Positions 1 to 7,542 of a DNA stretch of 26,777 bases are shown here, piece after piece (within the stretch, counting starts at the first letter, position 1; each line of letters opens with the position of its first letter). A program made the translations under genes and the position numbers. The notes beneath the pieces were generated by a model. That model was not told the origin of the DNA, did not search any database, and worked only from the letters and a program-made list of their open reading frames with translations. Source of the stretch: Spyradocola sp050942925 (lineage in GTDB: Bacteria > Bacillota > Clostridia > Christensenellales > UBA1750); the NCBI GenBank assembly GCA_050942925.1, contig JBMNOF010000020.1, positions 1 to 26,777 of the forward strand, given 5' to 3'.

Positions 1-10
1 ACCCGGGGGT

Positions 11-56
11 GGGCGGGGCGGGCCCCCCCCCCCGGGCCCGCCCCCGCCCCTCTTTT
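11..56 (+). terminator. Very GC-rich intrinsic terminator at the window edge
   Basis: The arm at 11-25 pairs with 34-49 across a C-only loop, with one bulged C, and is followed by a TCTTTT tract at 51-56. This would end a transcript entering from the left, whose gene lies outside the window. The long G and C runs could contain sequencing or assembly errors, so the exact stem is uncertain. Confidence 0.5.
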
Positions 57-68
57 GGCAAAACGGAA

Positions 69-124
69 AAAGTACAAGTTTTCATAAACAAAAACAATCC
101 TCGTCCCCCAGCCCTCGATATACT
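69..124 (+). promoter_or_regulatory. Activator-type promoter with putative AraC/PocR operator
   Basis: A TATACT -10 box lies at 119-124. The -35 position (96-101, AATCCT) is poor. Two half-sites, GTACAA at 72-77 and ACAATC at 94-99, are 22 bp apart (two helical turns), and the second overlaps the -35 region. The block 69-102 matches 2674-2707 at 25 of 34 positions without gaps, and the -10 boxes keep the same offset. A weak -35 with an overlapping half-site is the usual layout for class II activation by AraC-family proteins. That the neighbouring regulator binds here is inference. Confidence 0.6.
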
Positions 125-178
125 GAAAGGAGAGCGGAACGACAAGAGAAGACGACAGGCAAAGAAGGAGGTCTCCAC

Positions 179-1402
179 ATGAGTATTTCAAAGGAGGACC
201 GGGAGCGACTTCGGGAGTTGGCCAAGCGCCAGGTGGATCTGGCCCATTCCCCCCGCAATGAGGCGCTGAAGCGGGACTGGATCGCCTATGGCCAGACGGC
301 AGCGCCGGAGCGGCCCATGATCCGCATTGAGATCGATACCTTTGAACAGGACGTGCTCCCCGCGCTCCAGCGCTGTACGGGAGAGGAGGCGCGGGCCATC
401 GAGCGGAGAATGCTGCGCCCCATCGCAAACTTTACCCTCTTTGGGGACGATACGCTCGTTCCGGACGCCTATGCCGTGCACGAACACCTGCACTTTGTGC
501 CCTTTGGCCTTCCGGTGCGCCGGCAGGAGACGGGCGGCGTCGGCCATCACTTCGTGCCCTACCTGCACGACCTCGAGGAGGACATGCACCTGCTGGGGCC
601 TTCGGTCTACGGCGTGGACGAGGAGGCGGCGCAGGCCGAACAGGCCCAGGCGGAGGACCTCTTCGGGGAGATTCTGCCCGTGCGGCGGGAAGGCGGATGC
701 CTGTACAGCTGCCCCTTGCAGGACATCGTGCACATCATGAACATGGACGACCTGTACGTGGCCATGATCGACGACGCGGAAAACTTCCAGGCGGTGCTCG
801 GACGGCTCGTAGAGGAGTATGCCGCCTTTTTCCGCCTCCGGGAGGCGCAGGGCACGCTGCGCAGCGCCGCGCGCGGGCAGCTCCTCTGCCAGGGAAGCTA
901 CTGCTTTACCGACGAACTCCCCGACGACGTGCCGCAGGCCAAGCTCTCGCAGATGTGGCTCTACATGGACGCCCAGGAGGCCGCAGGCATTTCCCCGGCC
1001 ATGTACGAGGAACTCGTCTTTCCCGCGTACCGCAAGCTGATGGAGATCTGCGGGCTCGTCTCCTACGGCTGCTGCGAGGCCACGCACCCCATCTGGGAGG
1101 GGGCGCTCTCGACCGTTCCCAACCTGCGGAAGGTGAGCATTTCCCCTTGGTGCGACGAGGCGCGCATGGGGGAAGCGCTGCGGGGCACGGGCATCACTTA
1201 CCTGCGCAAGCCCCCGGCCACGCTCCTTGGCATGGAGACGCCTCTGGACGAGGACGCCGTGACCGCGTGCTTCCGCCGGACGGCCGAGGCGGCGCGCGGT
1301 TGTAAGCTCGAGATCGCCCAGCGCGACGTCTATCGCATTGGAGCAGATGTGGGCAAGGTCCGCCGCTACGTGGAACTGGCGCGCCGGGCGCTGGAGGGTT
1401 AG
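179..1402 (+). CDS. URO-D-fold methyltransferase-like protein (407 aa)
   Basis: This is a cytoplasmic protein of the uroporphyrinogen-decarboxylase/cobalamin-dependent methyltransferase superfamily, longer than typical MtaA proteins (about 330-350 aa). The ATG at 179 follows a consensus AAGGAGGT at 165-172. Near the C-terminus it carries a YGCCE motif (Cys298, Cys299) and a further Cys325 in SPWCD, where MtaA has its HxC...C zinc ligands, so the metal site differs from the classical one. It is transcribed alone from its own promoter, which shares an operator-like element with the main operon. Its stop codon overlaps that of the convergent regulator gene by 4 nt. It probably acts as a substrate-specific methyltransferase for the corrinoid protein at 2764. 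Superfamily assignment is firm; substrate and true heme-type decarboxylase activity are not shown, and heme biosynthesis context is absent. Confidence 0.82.
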   Translation: MSISKEDRERLRELAKRQVDLAHSPRNEALKRDWIAYGQTAAPERPMIRIEIDTFEQDVLPALQRCTGEEARAIERRMLRPIANFTLFGDDTLVPDAYAVHEHLHFVPFGLPVRRQETGGVGHHFVPYLHDLEEDMHLLGPSVYGVDEEAAQAEQAQAEDLFGEILPVRREGGCLYSCPLQDIVHIMNMDDLYVAMIDDAENFQAVLGRLVEEYAAFFRLREAQGTLRSAARGQLLCQGSYCFTDELPDDVPQAKLSQMWLYMDAQEAAGISPAMYEELVFPAYRKLMEICGLVSYGCCEATHPIWEGALSTVPNLRKVSISPWCDEARMGEALRGTGITYLRKPPATLLGMETPLDEDAVTACFRRTAEAARGCKLEIAQRDVYRIGADVGKVRRYVELARRALEG

Positions 1403-2655
1403 ACCGATTGGCGGAAGCGCCCGGGTGGAATGCCGACGATGCGCTTAAAGGACTTGCAATAGTAGCTCTGGTCCGCAAACCCCATCGCCAGGGCGATGTC
1501 CGCAAGCGAGTACTCGGTGTTGAGCAGCAGGCTCTTGCTCTCCTCCACGCGGATGCGGCAGAGCTGCTCCCGGAACGTGCGGTGCAGCTGCTTGCGAAAC
1601 AGCGCGGACAGGTAGTTGGGGCTGAGGCTGACGGCTTCGGCCACGGCGTCCAGCGTCAGGGGCTTGCTGTAGTGGTCGCCCATGTAGCGCAGAGCCCGGC
1701 GGATGTGCGCGCCCACGCCCTCCTCCGGCCCGAGGCGCGCGCGAAGAAAGCCTTCCAACGCGTCCTGCAGAAGATGGCATAGGGACTCGCGGTCCTTGGC
1801 CCGCTCCAGCTGCGAAAGATAGGCCTGGCTGAGCTCATAGATGCTGTCCGCGCTGGCGCCGCCTTCCATGGCGGCGCGCGAGGCGAGAACGGCGAGCTCC
1901 AGCGCGCGGGGCCGCACCGCGGCAAAGTCCCCGCCCTCGCAGTAGAGCACATAGCCCATCAGATCGTTGAGGAGAGACTTGGCCTGCGTTTCGCTCCCGG
2001 TGCGCACCTTGGCAAGAAGCGCCTTTTCCCGCTCGTGGATGCCGGCGCGGCTGCGCTCCGCCTGCTGCGCCTTGTAGACCTGAATGGCCTCGTTGAGGCG
2101 GGACTGTTGGTCCAACTGCTCCTGCTGCTGCATCAGCAGCGCGCGCTCCGCGGGGAGCAGCGGCGCCAGCAGGCATTCCAAGAGGCGGCTGAGGGCCTGC
2201 ACGCGGGCCGGCTCGATGACCTGCAGGGCAAAGAGCTCGTCATAGAGCTCCAAGGCCTTGGGAAGCGGGAGTTCGCGCCCCTCGACAAACGCGCTGATGA
2301 GCGTGCTGTCCGGCTTCTCCATCAGGAACGGTCCCGCCACCAGCGCGCCGAGCAGGGCCTCCCGGTTGCCCAGGGGAAAGGCGATGTGGCTCAGTCCTGC
2401 CGTACAGGTATAGATGTACGAGCCGCCCAGCTCCCTTGCGCGCGCGCCGGCCTTGGCGTGCAGAACGTTGCATTCCTGCCAGGTGTTCAGCTCCCGCTGC
2501 AGGAGCGCGCAACACCCCGACAGCCCGCCCAGGGCGCAAAGGATGTTGCCTTCCGCATCCAGCAGGCGCAAAGGCAGATCGGAAAACCGGTGCAGTGCAT
2601 CCAAAACCTCCCGAAGCCGGGCCTCCGGGATCAGGGCGAAGAGCGCGTTTGCCAT
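1399..2655 (-). CDS. AraC-family transcriptional regulator with PocR sensory domain
   Basis: The N-terminal part (about residues 5-150) resembles the PocR ligand-sensing domain and contains Cys40, Cys48, Cys49, Cys62 and Cys84, which could bind a metal, an Fe-S cluster or a corrinoid-linked ligand. A helical linker follows, then an AraC DNA-binding domain with two helix-turn-helix units over roughly the last 100 residues, ending RFRQSV. A longer reading frame exists from an ATG at 2706, but I chose the ATG at 2653-2655. It has GGGGGAGG 8 nt upstream (2664-2671 on the complement), while the 2706 start has only a weak site and would place the operator at 2674-2707 inside the gene. It lies between and divergent from the corrinoid operon and is probably its activator. 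PocR-AraC regulators are common partners of corrinoid methyltransferase and B12-dependent diol operons. Confidence 0.85.
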   Translation of the reverse strand: MANALFALIPEARLREVLDALHRFSDLPLRLLDAEGNILCALGGLSGCCALLQRELNTWQECNVLHAKAGARARELGGSYIYTCTAGLSHIAFPLGNREALLGALVAGPFLMEKPDSTLISAFVEGRELPLPKALELYDELFALQVIEPARVQALSRLLECLLAPLLPAERALLMQQQEQLDQQSRLNEAIQVYKAQQAERSRAGIHEREKALLAKVRTGSETQAKSLLNDLMGYVLYCEGGDFAAVRPRALELAVLASRAAMEGGASADSIYELSQAYLSQLERAKDRESLCHLLQDALEGFLRARLGPEEGVGAHIRRALRYMGDHYSKPLTLDAVAEAVSLSPNYLSALFRKQLHRTFREQLCRIRVEESKSLLLNTEYSLADIALAMGFADQSYYCKSFKRIVGIPPGRFRQSV

Positions 2656-2673
2656 TTGGAAGGCCTCCCCCGA

Positions 2674-2729
2674 AAAGTACAAATTCTCGTAGATATTTAC
2701 AATCATCCCGTTTCGATCCCCAGTATACT
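2674..2729 (+). promoter_or_regulatory. Promoter and operator of the corrinoid methyltransferase operon
   Basis: The -10 box TATACT is at 2724-2729. The -35 position (2701-2706, AATCAT) is poor and overlaps a half-site ACAATC at 2699-2704; a second half-site GTACAA is at 2677-2682. Within this site TACAA occurs twice, 22 bp apart as a direct repeat. The surrounding AGTATACT (2722-2729) is itself palindromic, so the complement also offers a TATACT for divergent transcription of the regulator, with a weak TTG-type -35 seventeen bases upstream on that strand. Confidence 0.6.
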
Positions 2730-2763
2730 AAAGGTAAACCAGAAATGCAATGGAGGTGTGCAC

Positions 2764-3393
2764 ATGGACATGCAAGAAATTTCCGCAAAGCTCCAGGCAG
2801 GTAAGGCCAAGGAGGTCAAGGCACTGGTCCAGCAGGCCCTCGACGAGGGAATTCCCGCGCAGACGATCCTGACGGAGGGTCTGCTCAAGGGCATGGACGT
2901 CGTGGGCGAGCAGTTTAAGAACAACGAGATCTTCGTGCCCGAAGTGTTGGTCGCGGCCCGCGCCATGAACATGGGCGTGGCGCTGCTCAAGCCGCTCCTT
3001 GCGGCGCAGGGCGTCAAGGCCAGCGGCAAGGTGTGCATCGGCACCGTGCAGGGCGATCTGCACGACATCGGCAAAAACCTGGTCAAGATGATGATGGAGG
3101 GCAAGGGCCTGGAGGTCGTGGACCTGGGCACCGACGTCTCCCCGGAGACCTTTGTGCGCACGGCCAAGGAGCAGAACTGCCAGGTGATCTGCTGCTCGGC
3201 GCTGCTGACCACGACCATGGACGTCATGGGCGAGGTCGTCAAGGAGGCCGAGCGCGAGGGCATCCGCGACAAGGTCAAGATCATGGTCGGCGGCGCGCCC
3301 GTGACGGAAGCGTTTGCCAACTCCATCGGCGCGGATGCGTATACGCCGGATGCGGCCAGCGCTGCCGACGTCGCCGCGAAGTTCTGCGCATAA
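2764..3393 (+). CDS. Corrinoid (B12-binding) protein of a methyltransferase system
   Basis: This 209-aa protein has the standard two-part build of MtaC/MtbC/MttC-type corrinoid proteins: a helical cap domain (about residues 1-85, containing ITEGL-like and EVLVAARAMN motifs) and a Rossmann B12-binding domain (about 90-209). The cobalt-coordinating signature is present as GDLHDIGKN, whose His is the lower axial ligand, followed by GTDVSPE, CSALLTTTM and GGAPVT. It carries the methyl group on cobalt between the substrate methyltransferase and the acceptor methyltransferase. The ATG at 2764 follows GGAGGTG at 2752-2758; a longer upstream frame has no comparable ribosome site. It is first in an operon running to about 10214 and is the only corrinoid protein seen, so several URO-D paralogs may share it. 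Confidence 0.95.
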   Translation: MDMQEISAKLQAGKAKEVKALVQQALDEGIPAQTILTEGLLKGMDVVGEQFKNNEIFVPEVLVAARAMNMGVALLKPLLAAQGVKASGKVCIGTVQGDLHDIGKNLVKMMMEGKGLEVVDLGTDVSPETFVRTAKEQNCQVICCSALLTTTMDVMGEVVKEAEREGIRDKVKIMVGGAPVTEAFANSIGADAYTPDAASAADVAAKFCA

Positions 3394-3404
3394 GGGGGAT
3401 CGGC

Positions 3405-4403
3405 ATGAACGCGACAGAAGCCCTTTGGCAGGCGGCGCGCAGGGGGGAAAAGCGCGCCCTGCCCATCCTTTCCTTCCCCGCGGCAAATGCGCTGGGCATC
3501 CCCGTGGACGAGATGGCGCACAGCGCGGAGCTGCAGGCGCGGGTCGTGGTGCACGCCTCGCGCCTTCCCACGGCCGCGGCCGTCAGCCCCATGGACCTTT
3601 CCATCGAGGCGGAGGCCTTCGGCGCGCGCGTGCGCTTTGCCCCGGACGAGGTTCCCGCCGTTGTCGGCCAGCTCGTGCCGGACGAGGACGCGGCAAAAGC
3701 CCTCCGCGTGCCGGACCTCTCGGCGGGACGCATTCCGGTGAGCCTGGCGGCCATTCGCCTGGAAAAGGCGCAGATTCCGGATAAGCCGCTGCTCGCGGGG
3801 GTCATCGGCCCGTTTTCGCTGGCCGGCCGCCTCATGGACGTCAGCGAGATTCTCTACGCCTGCGTAGACGAGCCGGAGACGGTGCAGCTGGTCGTGGAGA
3901 AGGCGGCGACCTTCCTGCAAAGCTATATCGAGGCCCTTCGCGCCGCCGGCGCGGACGGCGTCGTCCTTGCCGAGCCGCTCGCCGGCGTTCTCAGCCCGGC
4001 CATGTGCGGTACATTCTCCTGCGGGGCGGTAAAATCGCTCATTGCCGCCGTGCAGCGCGCGGATTTCCCGGTGGTCTACCACAACTGCGGCCGGCTTGCA
4101 CCCGCGGCCTATCCGCTGTTGGCGGACCAGGGCGCCGCCGCCTACCACTTCGGAAACGCGGTGCGGATGCCGGACGCGCTGGCTGCCATGCCCCGCGACG
4201 TGCTCGTCCTGGGCAACTTGGACCCCGCAGGGGTCCTGACCAACGGCACGCCGGCGCGCGTGCGCGAAGACACCCTGGCTCTGATGGCAGAGTGCGGGGA
4301 TGTGGAAAACTACGTGCCCTCCACGGGCTGCGACGTTCCCTACGCCGCGCCGTGGGAAAACGTGGAAGCGTTTTTTGCGGCGGTGAAGGAGGCACAGGCA
4401 TGA
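3405..4403 (+). CDS. MtaA/MtbA-type methylcobamide methyltransferase (URO-D fold)
   Basis: This 332-aa protein has the length and motif order of MtaA-like methyltransferases. The zinc site is complete: His226-x-Cys228 in YHNCG and Cys309 in STGCD, matching the HxC...C ligands that bind and activate the acceptor in the MtaA family. GNLDPAG (about 270-276) is also typical. It begins 11 nt after the corrinoid gene and overlaps the next gene by ATGA, so it is co-translated with them. It probably transfers the methyl group from methyl-Co(III) to an acceptor thiol or to tetrahydrofolate. Coenzyme M itself is unlikely in a Firmicute without a CoM pathway, so the acceptor is uncertain. Of the five URO-D paralogs here it is the best candidate for the acceptor-side enzyme. 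Confidence 0.88.
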   Translation: MNATEALWQAARRGEKRALPILSFPAANALGIPVDEMAHSAELQARVVVHASRLPTAAAVSPMDLSIEAEAFGARVRFAPDEVPAVVGQLVPDEDAAKALRVPDLSAGRIPVSLAAIRLEKAQIPDKPLLAGVIGPFSLAGRLMDVSEILYACVDEPETVQLVVEKAATFLQSYIEALRAAGADGVVLAEPLAGVLSPAMCGTFSCGAVKSLIAAVQRADFPVVYHNCGRLAPAAYPLLADQGAAAYHFGNAVRMPDALAAMPRDVLVLGNLDPAGVLTNGTPARVREDTLALMAECGDVENYVPSTGCDVPYAAPWENVEAFFAAVKEAQA

Positions 4404-4951
4404 AAGAAGCGGAATGGGTGCAGTTGGCGCTCGAAAACGGCGCGACTAAGGCGGCCGTGATCCCGCAGGACGCGATCGTGCTCAGCGCGACGTTTTTTGA
4501 CATCTGCAAGTCGAACCAGTGCGGAAACTTCGGCGCGTGTTGGATGTGCCCGCCGGACGTGGGCCCCATCGAGGAGCTGATGGCGCGCGTGCGGAGCTAT
4601 CCCAAGGGCTTGCTCTACCAGACCATCTCGCCCTTGGAGGATAGCTTTGACATCGAGGGCATGGGCGCGGCCGGCGTGCGGCATGCGCAGGTGAGCCAGA
4701 AAATCGAGACGGCGGCGCGCGCGGCCGGCGTGGGCGAGCACTTCCACCTGAGCGCAGGGGGATGCCGGCTCTGCGACCGCTGCGCCAAGCGGGACAATCA
4801 GCCCTGCCGCCATCCGGATCGCGCCCTGCCGCCCATGGAGGGCGCGGGCATCGACGTCTACAAGACGACCAAGAGCACGGACCTCAAGTACATCAACGGC
4901 GCAAACACCGTGACGTTCTTTGGGCTCCTGCTCTACCCGGAGGATGCATGA
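4400..4951 (+). CDS. DUF2284 Cys-rich putative metal-binding protein
   Basis: This 183-aa protein has eight cysteines in two groups: Cys36, Cys41, Cys47, Cys50 (C-x4-C-x5-C-x2-C, ending CWMCPP) and Cys122, Cys125, Cys128, Cys136 (CRLCDRC...C). The spacing suggests two iron-sulfur clusters or metal sites, as proposed for the DUF2284 family. The gene overlaps its upstream and downstream neighbours by 4 nt each, so it is tightly coupled to the MtaA-like gene and to the activase. A role in electron delivery to the RACo-like activase or to the corrinoid is a reasonable inference, because reactivation of Co(II) needs a low-potential donor. No function is established for this family member. Confidence 0.85.
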   Translation: MKEAEWVQLALENGATKAAVIPQDAIVLSATFFDICKSNQCGNFGACWMCPPDVGPIEELMARVRSYPKGLLYQTISPLEDSFDIEGMGAAGVRHAQVSQKIETAARAAGVGEHFHLSAGGCRLCDRCAKRDNQPCRHPDRALPPMEGAGIDVYKTTKSTDLKYINGANTVTFFGLLLYPEDA

Positions 4952-6414
4952 GCCGGCTGACGGTCCGCCGTGGGGCGCAGGTGCGCGAGCTGGAGTTTTC
5001 CGGAACGCCGCTCGTCTCGGAGGTCCTGCAGGCGGCGGGCCTCGCCCACGCGCAGCCCTGCGGGGGACGAGGCACCTGTGGAAAGTGCGCGATTCGCCTC
5101 TCCGGCGCGGTCTCCGAGCCCAATGCGGAGGAACGGCGCTTCGGCCAGCGGCTTTCCTGCCAAGCGCGGCTCCTGGGCGATGCGCAGGCCGAGCTTCCCG
5201 AGGAGCGGACGCAGGCGATTGAGGTGGCGGGCCTTGCGCGGCCCCTGCGCTTGAACCCCCTGCCCGGCCGGTACGGTGCAGCCGTCGACATCGGCACGAC
5301 GACGTTGGCGCTGCGCCTTTATGACCTGCAAAGCGGCGCGATGTGCGGCCAGGCCTCGGGCTGGAATCCCCAGGGCAGCGTTGCGGCGGACGTGATGGGC
5401 CGCATCGGCGCGGCCCTGGAGGGCAAGGGCGCGCTGCTCCAGGAGCAGGTGCGCGGCGCAGTCGCCGCCCTTCTGGCAGAAGCGTGCCAGGGCGTCTGTC
5501 CTCCGGAGGCGGTGGAAAGCCTGGTCCTTGCGGGCAATACGACGATGCTCTACCTCTGGACCGGCCGAAACCCCGCTTCGCTCTCCGCAGCCCCCTTTCA
5601 GGCGGATTGCCTCTTTGGACAGAGGGTGGAGGAGGCGGGGCGGCACATCCTGCTGCCCTCCTGCATGAACGCCTTTGTCGGCGCGGACATCACGTGCGCG
5701 GTGTTGGCCAGCGGCTTGACCGAGAGCGACCGAACCGCCGTGCTCTGCGACATCGGCACAAACGGAGAAATCGCCCTCTGGAAGGCGGGCGAACTCCTCG
5801 TGACCTCGACGGCGGCGGGCCCGGCGTTCGAGGGCGCGGGCATTTCCTGTGGATGCGGAAGCGTCACGGGAGCCATCGACCGCGTTTGGCTGGAGAATGG
5901 GCGCATCGCAGCGCGCACGATCGGCGGGGCGCCCGCCGTGGGCGTGTGCGGCTCCGGGCTGATCGACGCCGTAGCCGCCTACCTGACCACGGGCGACATC
6001 GACGAAACCGGCGCAACGGAGGAGGAATCTCTCCCCCTGCGGGACGGCGTCGCCCTTCTGCCCCGGGACGTGCGCGCCGTGCAGCTGGCCAAGGCGGCCA
6101 TCGCCGCCGGGCTGGAGACCCTGCTCTCCGAGGCGCACCTCGCGCCGGGGGAGGTGGCCGACCTCTACATTGCCGGCGGCTTTGGCAATCACTTGAGCGT
6201 GCCCAGCGCGGTGACCATTGGTCTGCTGCCCGCGGAGCTCATGGGCAAGGCGCGCGCCATCGGCAACGCGGCGCTGGAGGGCGCATCGCGCCTCCTTCTC
6301 AGCGAGGAGGAGGGGGAGAAGGCCCGCAGCATTGCCGCGCGGTCCCGCCACGTGGCGCTGGGCGGGAACCCGAAGTTCAACGAGCGCTATATCGAGAACA
6401 TGCTGTTTGCCTAA
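4948..6414 (+). CDS. RACo-like corrinoid activation protein (2Fe-2S + ASKHA ATPase)
   Basis: This 488-aa protein reduces inactive Co(II) back to Co(I) with ATP. The N-terminal 2Fe-2S ferredoxin domain carries Cys38, Cys44, Cys47 (CGGRGTCGKC) and Cys71. After a short linker comes the ASKHA/DUF4445 region with the phosphate-1 motif DIGTTT (114-119), a second DIGTNGE motif, a GPAFEGAG motif followed by CGCGS, and IAGGFGN near the C-terminus. Characterised RACo proteins are longer (roughly 600 aa or more), so the linker/middle domain is reduced here. The ATG overlaps the DUF2284 stop by 4 nt. Members of this family nearly always sit beside corrinoid methyltransferase genes, which supports a methyl-transfer role for the cluster rather than heme synthesis. 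Confidence 0.92.
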   Translation: MSRLTVRRGAQVRELEFSGTPLVSEVLQAAGLAHAQPCGGRGTCGKCAIRLSGAVSEPNAEERRFGQRLSCQARLLGDAQAELPEERTQAIEVAGLARPLRLNPLPGRYGAAVDIGTTTLALRLYDLQSGAMCGQASGWNPQGSVAADVMGRIGAALEGKGALLQEQVRGAVAALLAEACQGVCPPEAVESLVLAGNTTMLYLWTGRNPASLSAAPFQADCLFGQRVEEAGRHILLPSCMNAFVGADITCAVLASGLTESDRTAVLCDIGTNGEIALWKAGELLVTSTAAGPAFEGAGISCGCGSVTGAIDRVWLENGRIAARTIGGAPAVGVCGSGLIDAVAAYLTTGDIDETGATEEESLPLRDGVALLPRDVRAVQLAKAAIAAGLETLLSEAHLAPGEVADLYIAGGFGNHLSVPSAVTIGLLPAELMGKARAIGNAALEGASRLLLSEEEGEKARSIAARSRHVALGGNPKFNERYIENMLFA

Positions 6415-6448
6415 AGACAGCAGGACCTCGGGGATCGGAGGGAGGCAG

Positions 6449-7516
6449 ATGCGCTATAAAGCGGATTGGGAGCGCGCCAAACAGCGCCTGACCGCATTTT
6501 GGAACCAAGAGATCGTGGACCGCTGCTGCGCCGCGATTTATGTGTACGAAAACGGCGTCAAGGCGCCGGAGCGGGTCGTGCCCGGCACGGACGAGGAGCG
6601 CGTGCGCTATTGGACGGACCCGGAGGAGATCATCCAGCGCAACCGCAGGCGCATGGAGAACACCTATTATGCGGGCGAGGCGTTCCCTTGCCTGTTTCTG
6701 GACCTGGGCGCGGGCGGCCACGCCGGCTTCTTCAAGGGTGAAAGGCATTATTTCGGGGACTCCATGTGGTTTTTCCCGTCCCTGGAAGACCCGGACGACC
6801 TGGAGTTTGACGAGAACAGCTTCCTCTACAGAAAGACGCTGGAGCTGGCGCGCGCCTTTGTCGAGGACAGCCAAGGGGACTACATGGTCTCCATGCCGGA
6901 CGATTCCGGCAACGCGGACGCCCTTTCCCACCTGATGGGACCGGACGCGCTGCTGCCCGCCATGATCGAGGAGCCCGAGGCCGTGCAGCGCGCGCTGCAA
7001 AAGATCGAGGGCGCCTACGAGCGCATCCTGCGCGAGGTCTATGACATCGTCCGCGACAACAACGAGGGCGGAAGCTGCATCCAGTGGCTGAGCACCTGGT
7101 CGCCCGGCCTGCACGCGCAGATGCAGTGCGACATGTCCGTGATGATCTCCAACCCCATGTTTGAGGAGTTCATCCTGCCGGAGCTGCGCGCGCAGTGCGA
7201 CTTGCTGGACAACGCGCTCTATCACTTTGACGGCGTGGAGCAGATCCGCCACCTGGACAGCCTGCTCTCGATTCCGCGCCTGCGGGCGATCCAGTGGACG
7301 CAGGTTGCGGGCCAGGAGCCCTGTACTGCGCACTTTGCCGAGCTTCGGCGCATCCAGGCGGCCGGAAAGAGCCTGGTCCTCCTCGTCACGCCCGACCAGA
7401 TCCGCCCCATCCTGGAGAACCTTTCTTCCAAGGGGCTGTACCTGATCACGGAGGCGGCTTCCCGGGACGAGGCGGACCGCATGCTCCGCGACATCGCGGC
7501 CTGGACACACGATTGA
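6449..7516 (+). CDS. URO-D-fold methyltransferase-like protein, HxD variant
   Basis: This 355-aa protein belongs to the URO-D superfamily. It starts at ATG 6449 after GGAGGGAGG at 6437-6445, 34 nt after the activase. It is a clear paralog of the product at 9165: both share a Cys in QCD, then NPMF, YH-x-DG-x3-RHLD, QW near 282, GQ-x-P and RRIQAAGK. The position of the MtaA zinc motif HxC is occupied by HxD (His259, Asp261 in YHFDG), and no matching third cysteine is evident. A thiol-activating zinc site like MtaA's is therefore unlikely. It may be a substrate-side methyltransferase feeding the corrinoid protein. Superfamily membership is well supported by fold motifs and context; the reaction is inference. 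Confidence 0.82.
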   Translation: MRYKADWERAKQRLTAFWNQEIVDRCCAAIYVYENGVKAPERVVPGTDEERVRYWTDPEEIIQRNRRRMENTYYAGEAFPCLFLDLGAGGHAGFFKGERHYFGDSMWFFPSLEDPDDLEFDENSFLYRKTLELARAFVEDSQGDYMVSMPDDSGNADALSHLMGPDALLPAMIEEPEAVQRALQKIEGAYERILREVYDIVRDNNEGGSCIQWLSTWSPGLHAQMQCDMSVMISNPMFEEFILPELRAQCDLLDNALYHFDGVEQIRHLDSLLSIPRLRAIQWTQVAGQEPCTAHFAELRRIQAAGKSLVLLVTPDQIRPILENLSSKGLYLITEAASRDEADRMLRDIAAWTHD

Positions 7517-7542
7517 CGTTTCGCAGGGGAGGGAGAAACGGG

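Noticed and set aside
2707..2763. Cobalamin riboswitch in front of the corrinoid operon
   Set aside because: The untranslated leader is under 40 nt and has no room for a B12 riboswitch. Control by the AraC-type protein explains the region.
4933..6351. Long minus-strand open frame of 472 codons opposite the activase gene
   Set aside because: It is a shadow of a high-GC gene on the plus strand, with no family motif or ribosome site. The same applies to long antisense frames at 188-1087, 6377-7510, 7757-9523, 9105-10139, 10551-11837 and 18489-19730.
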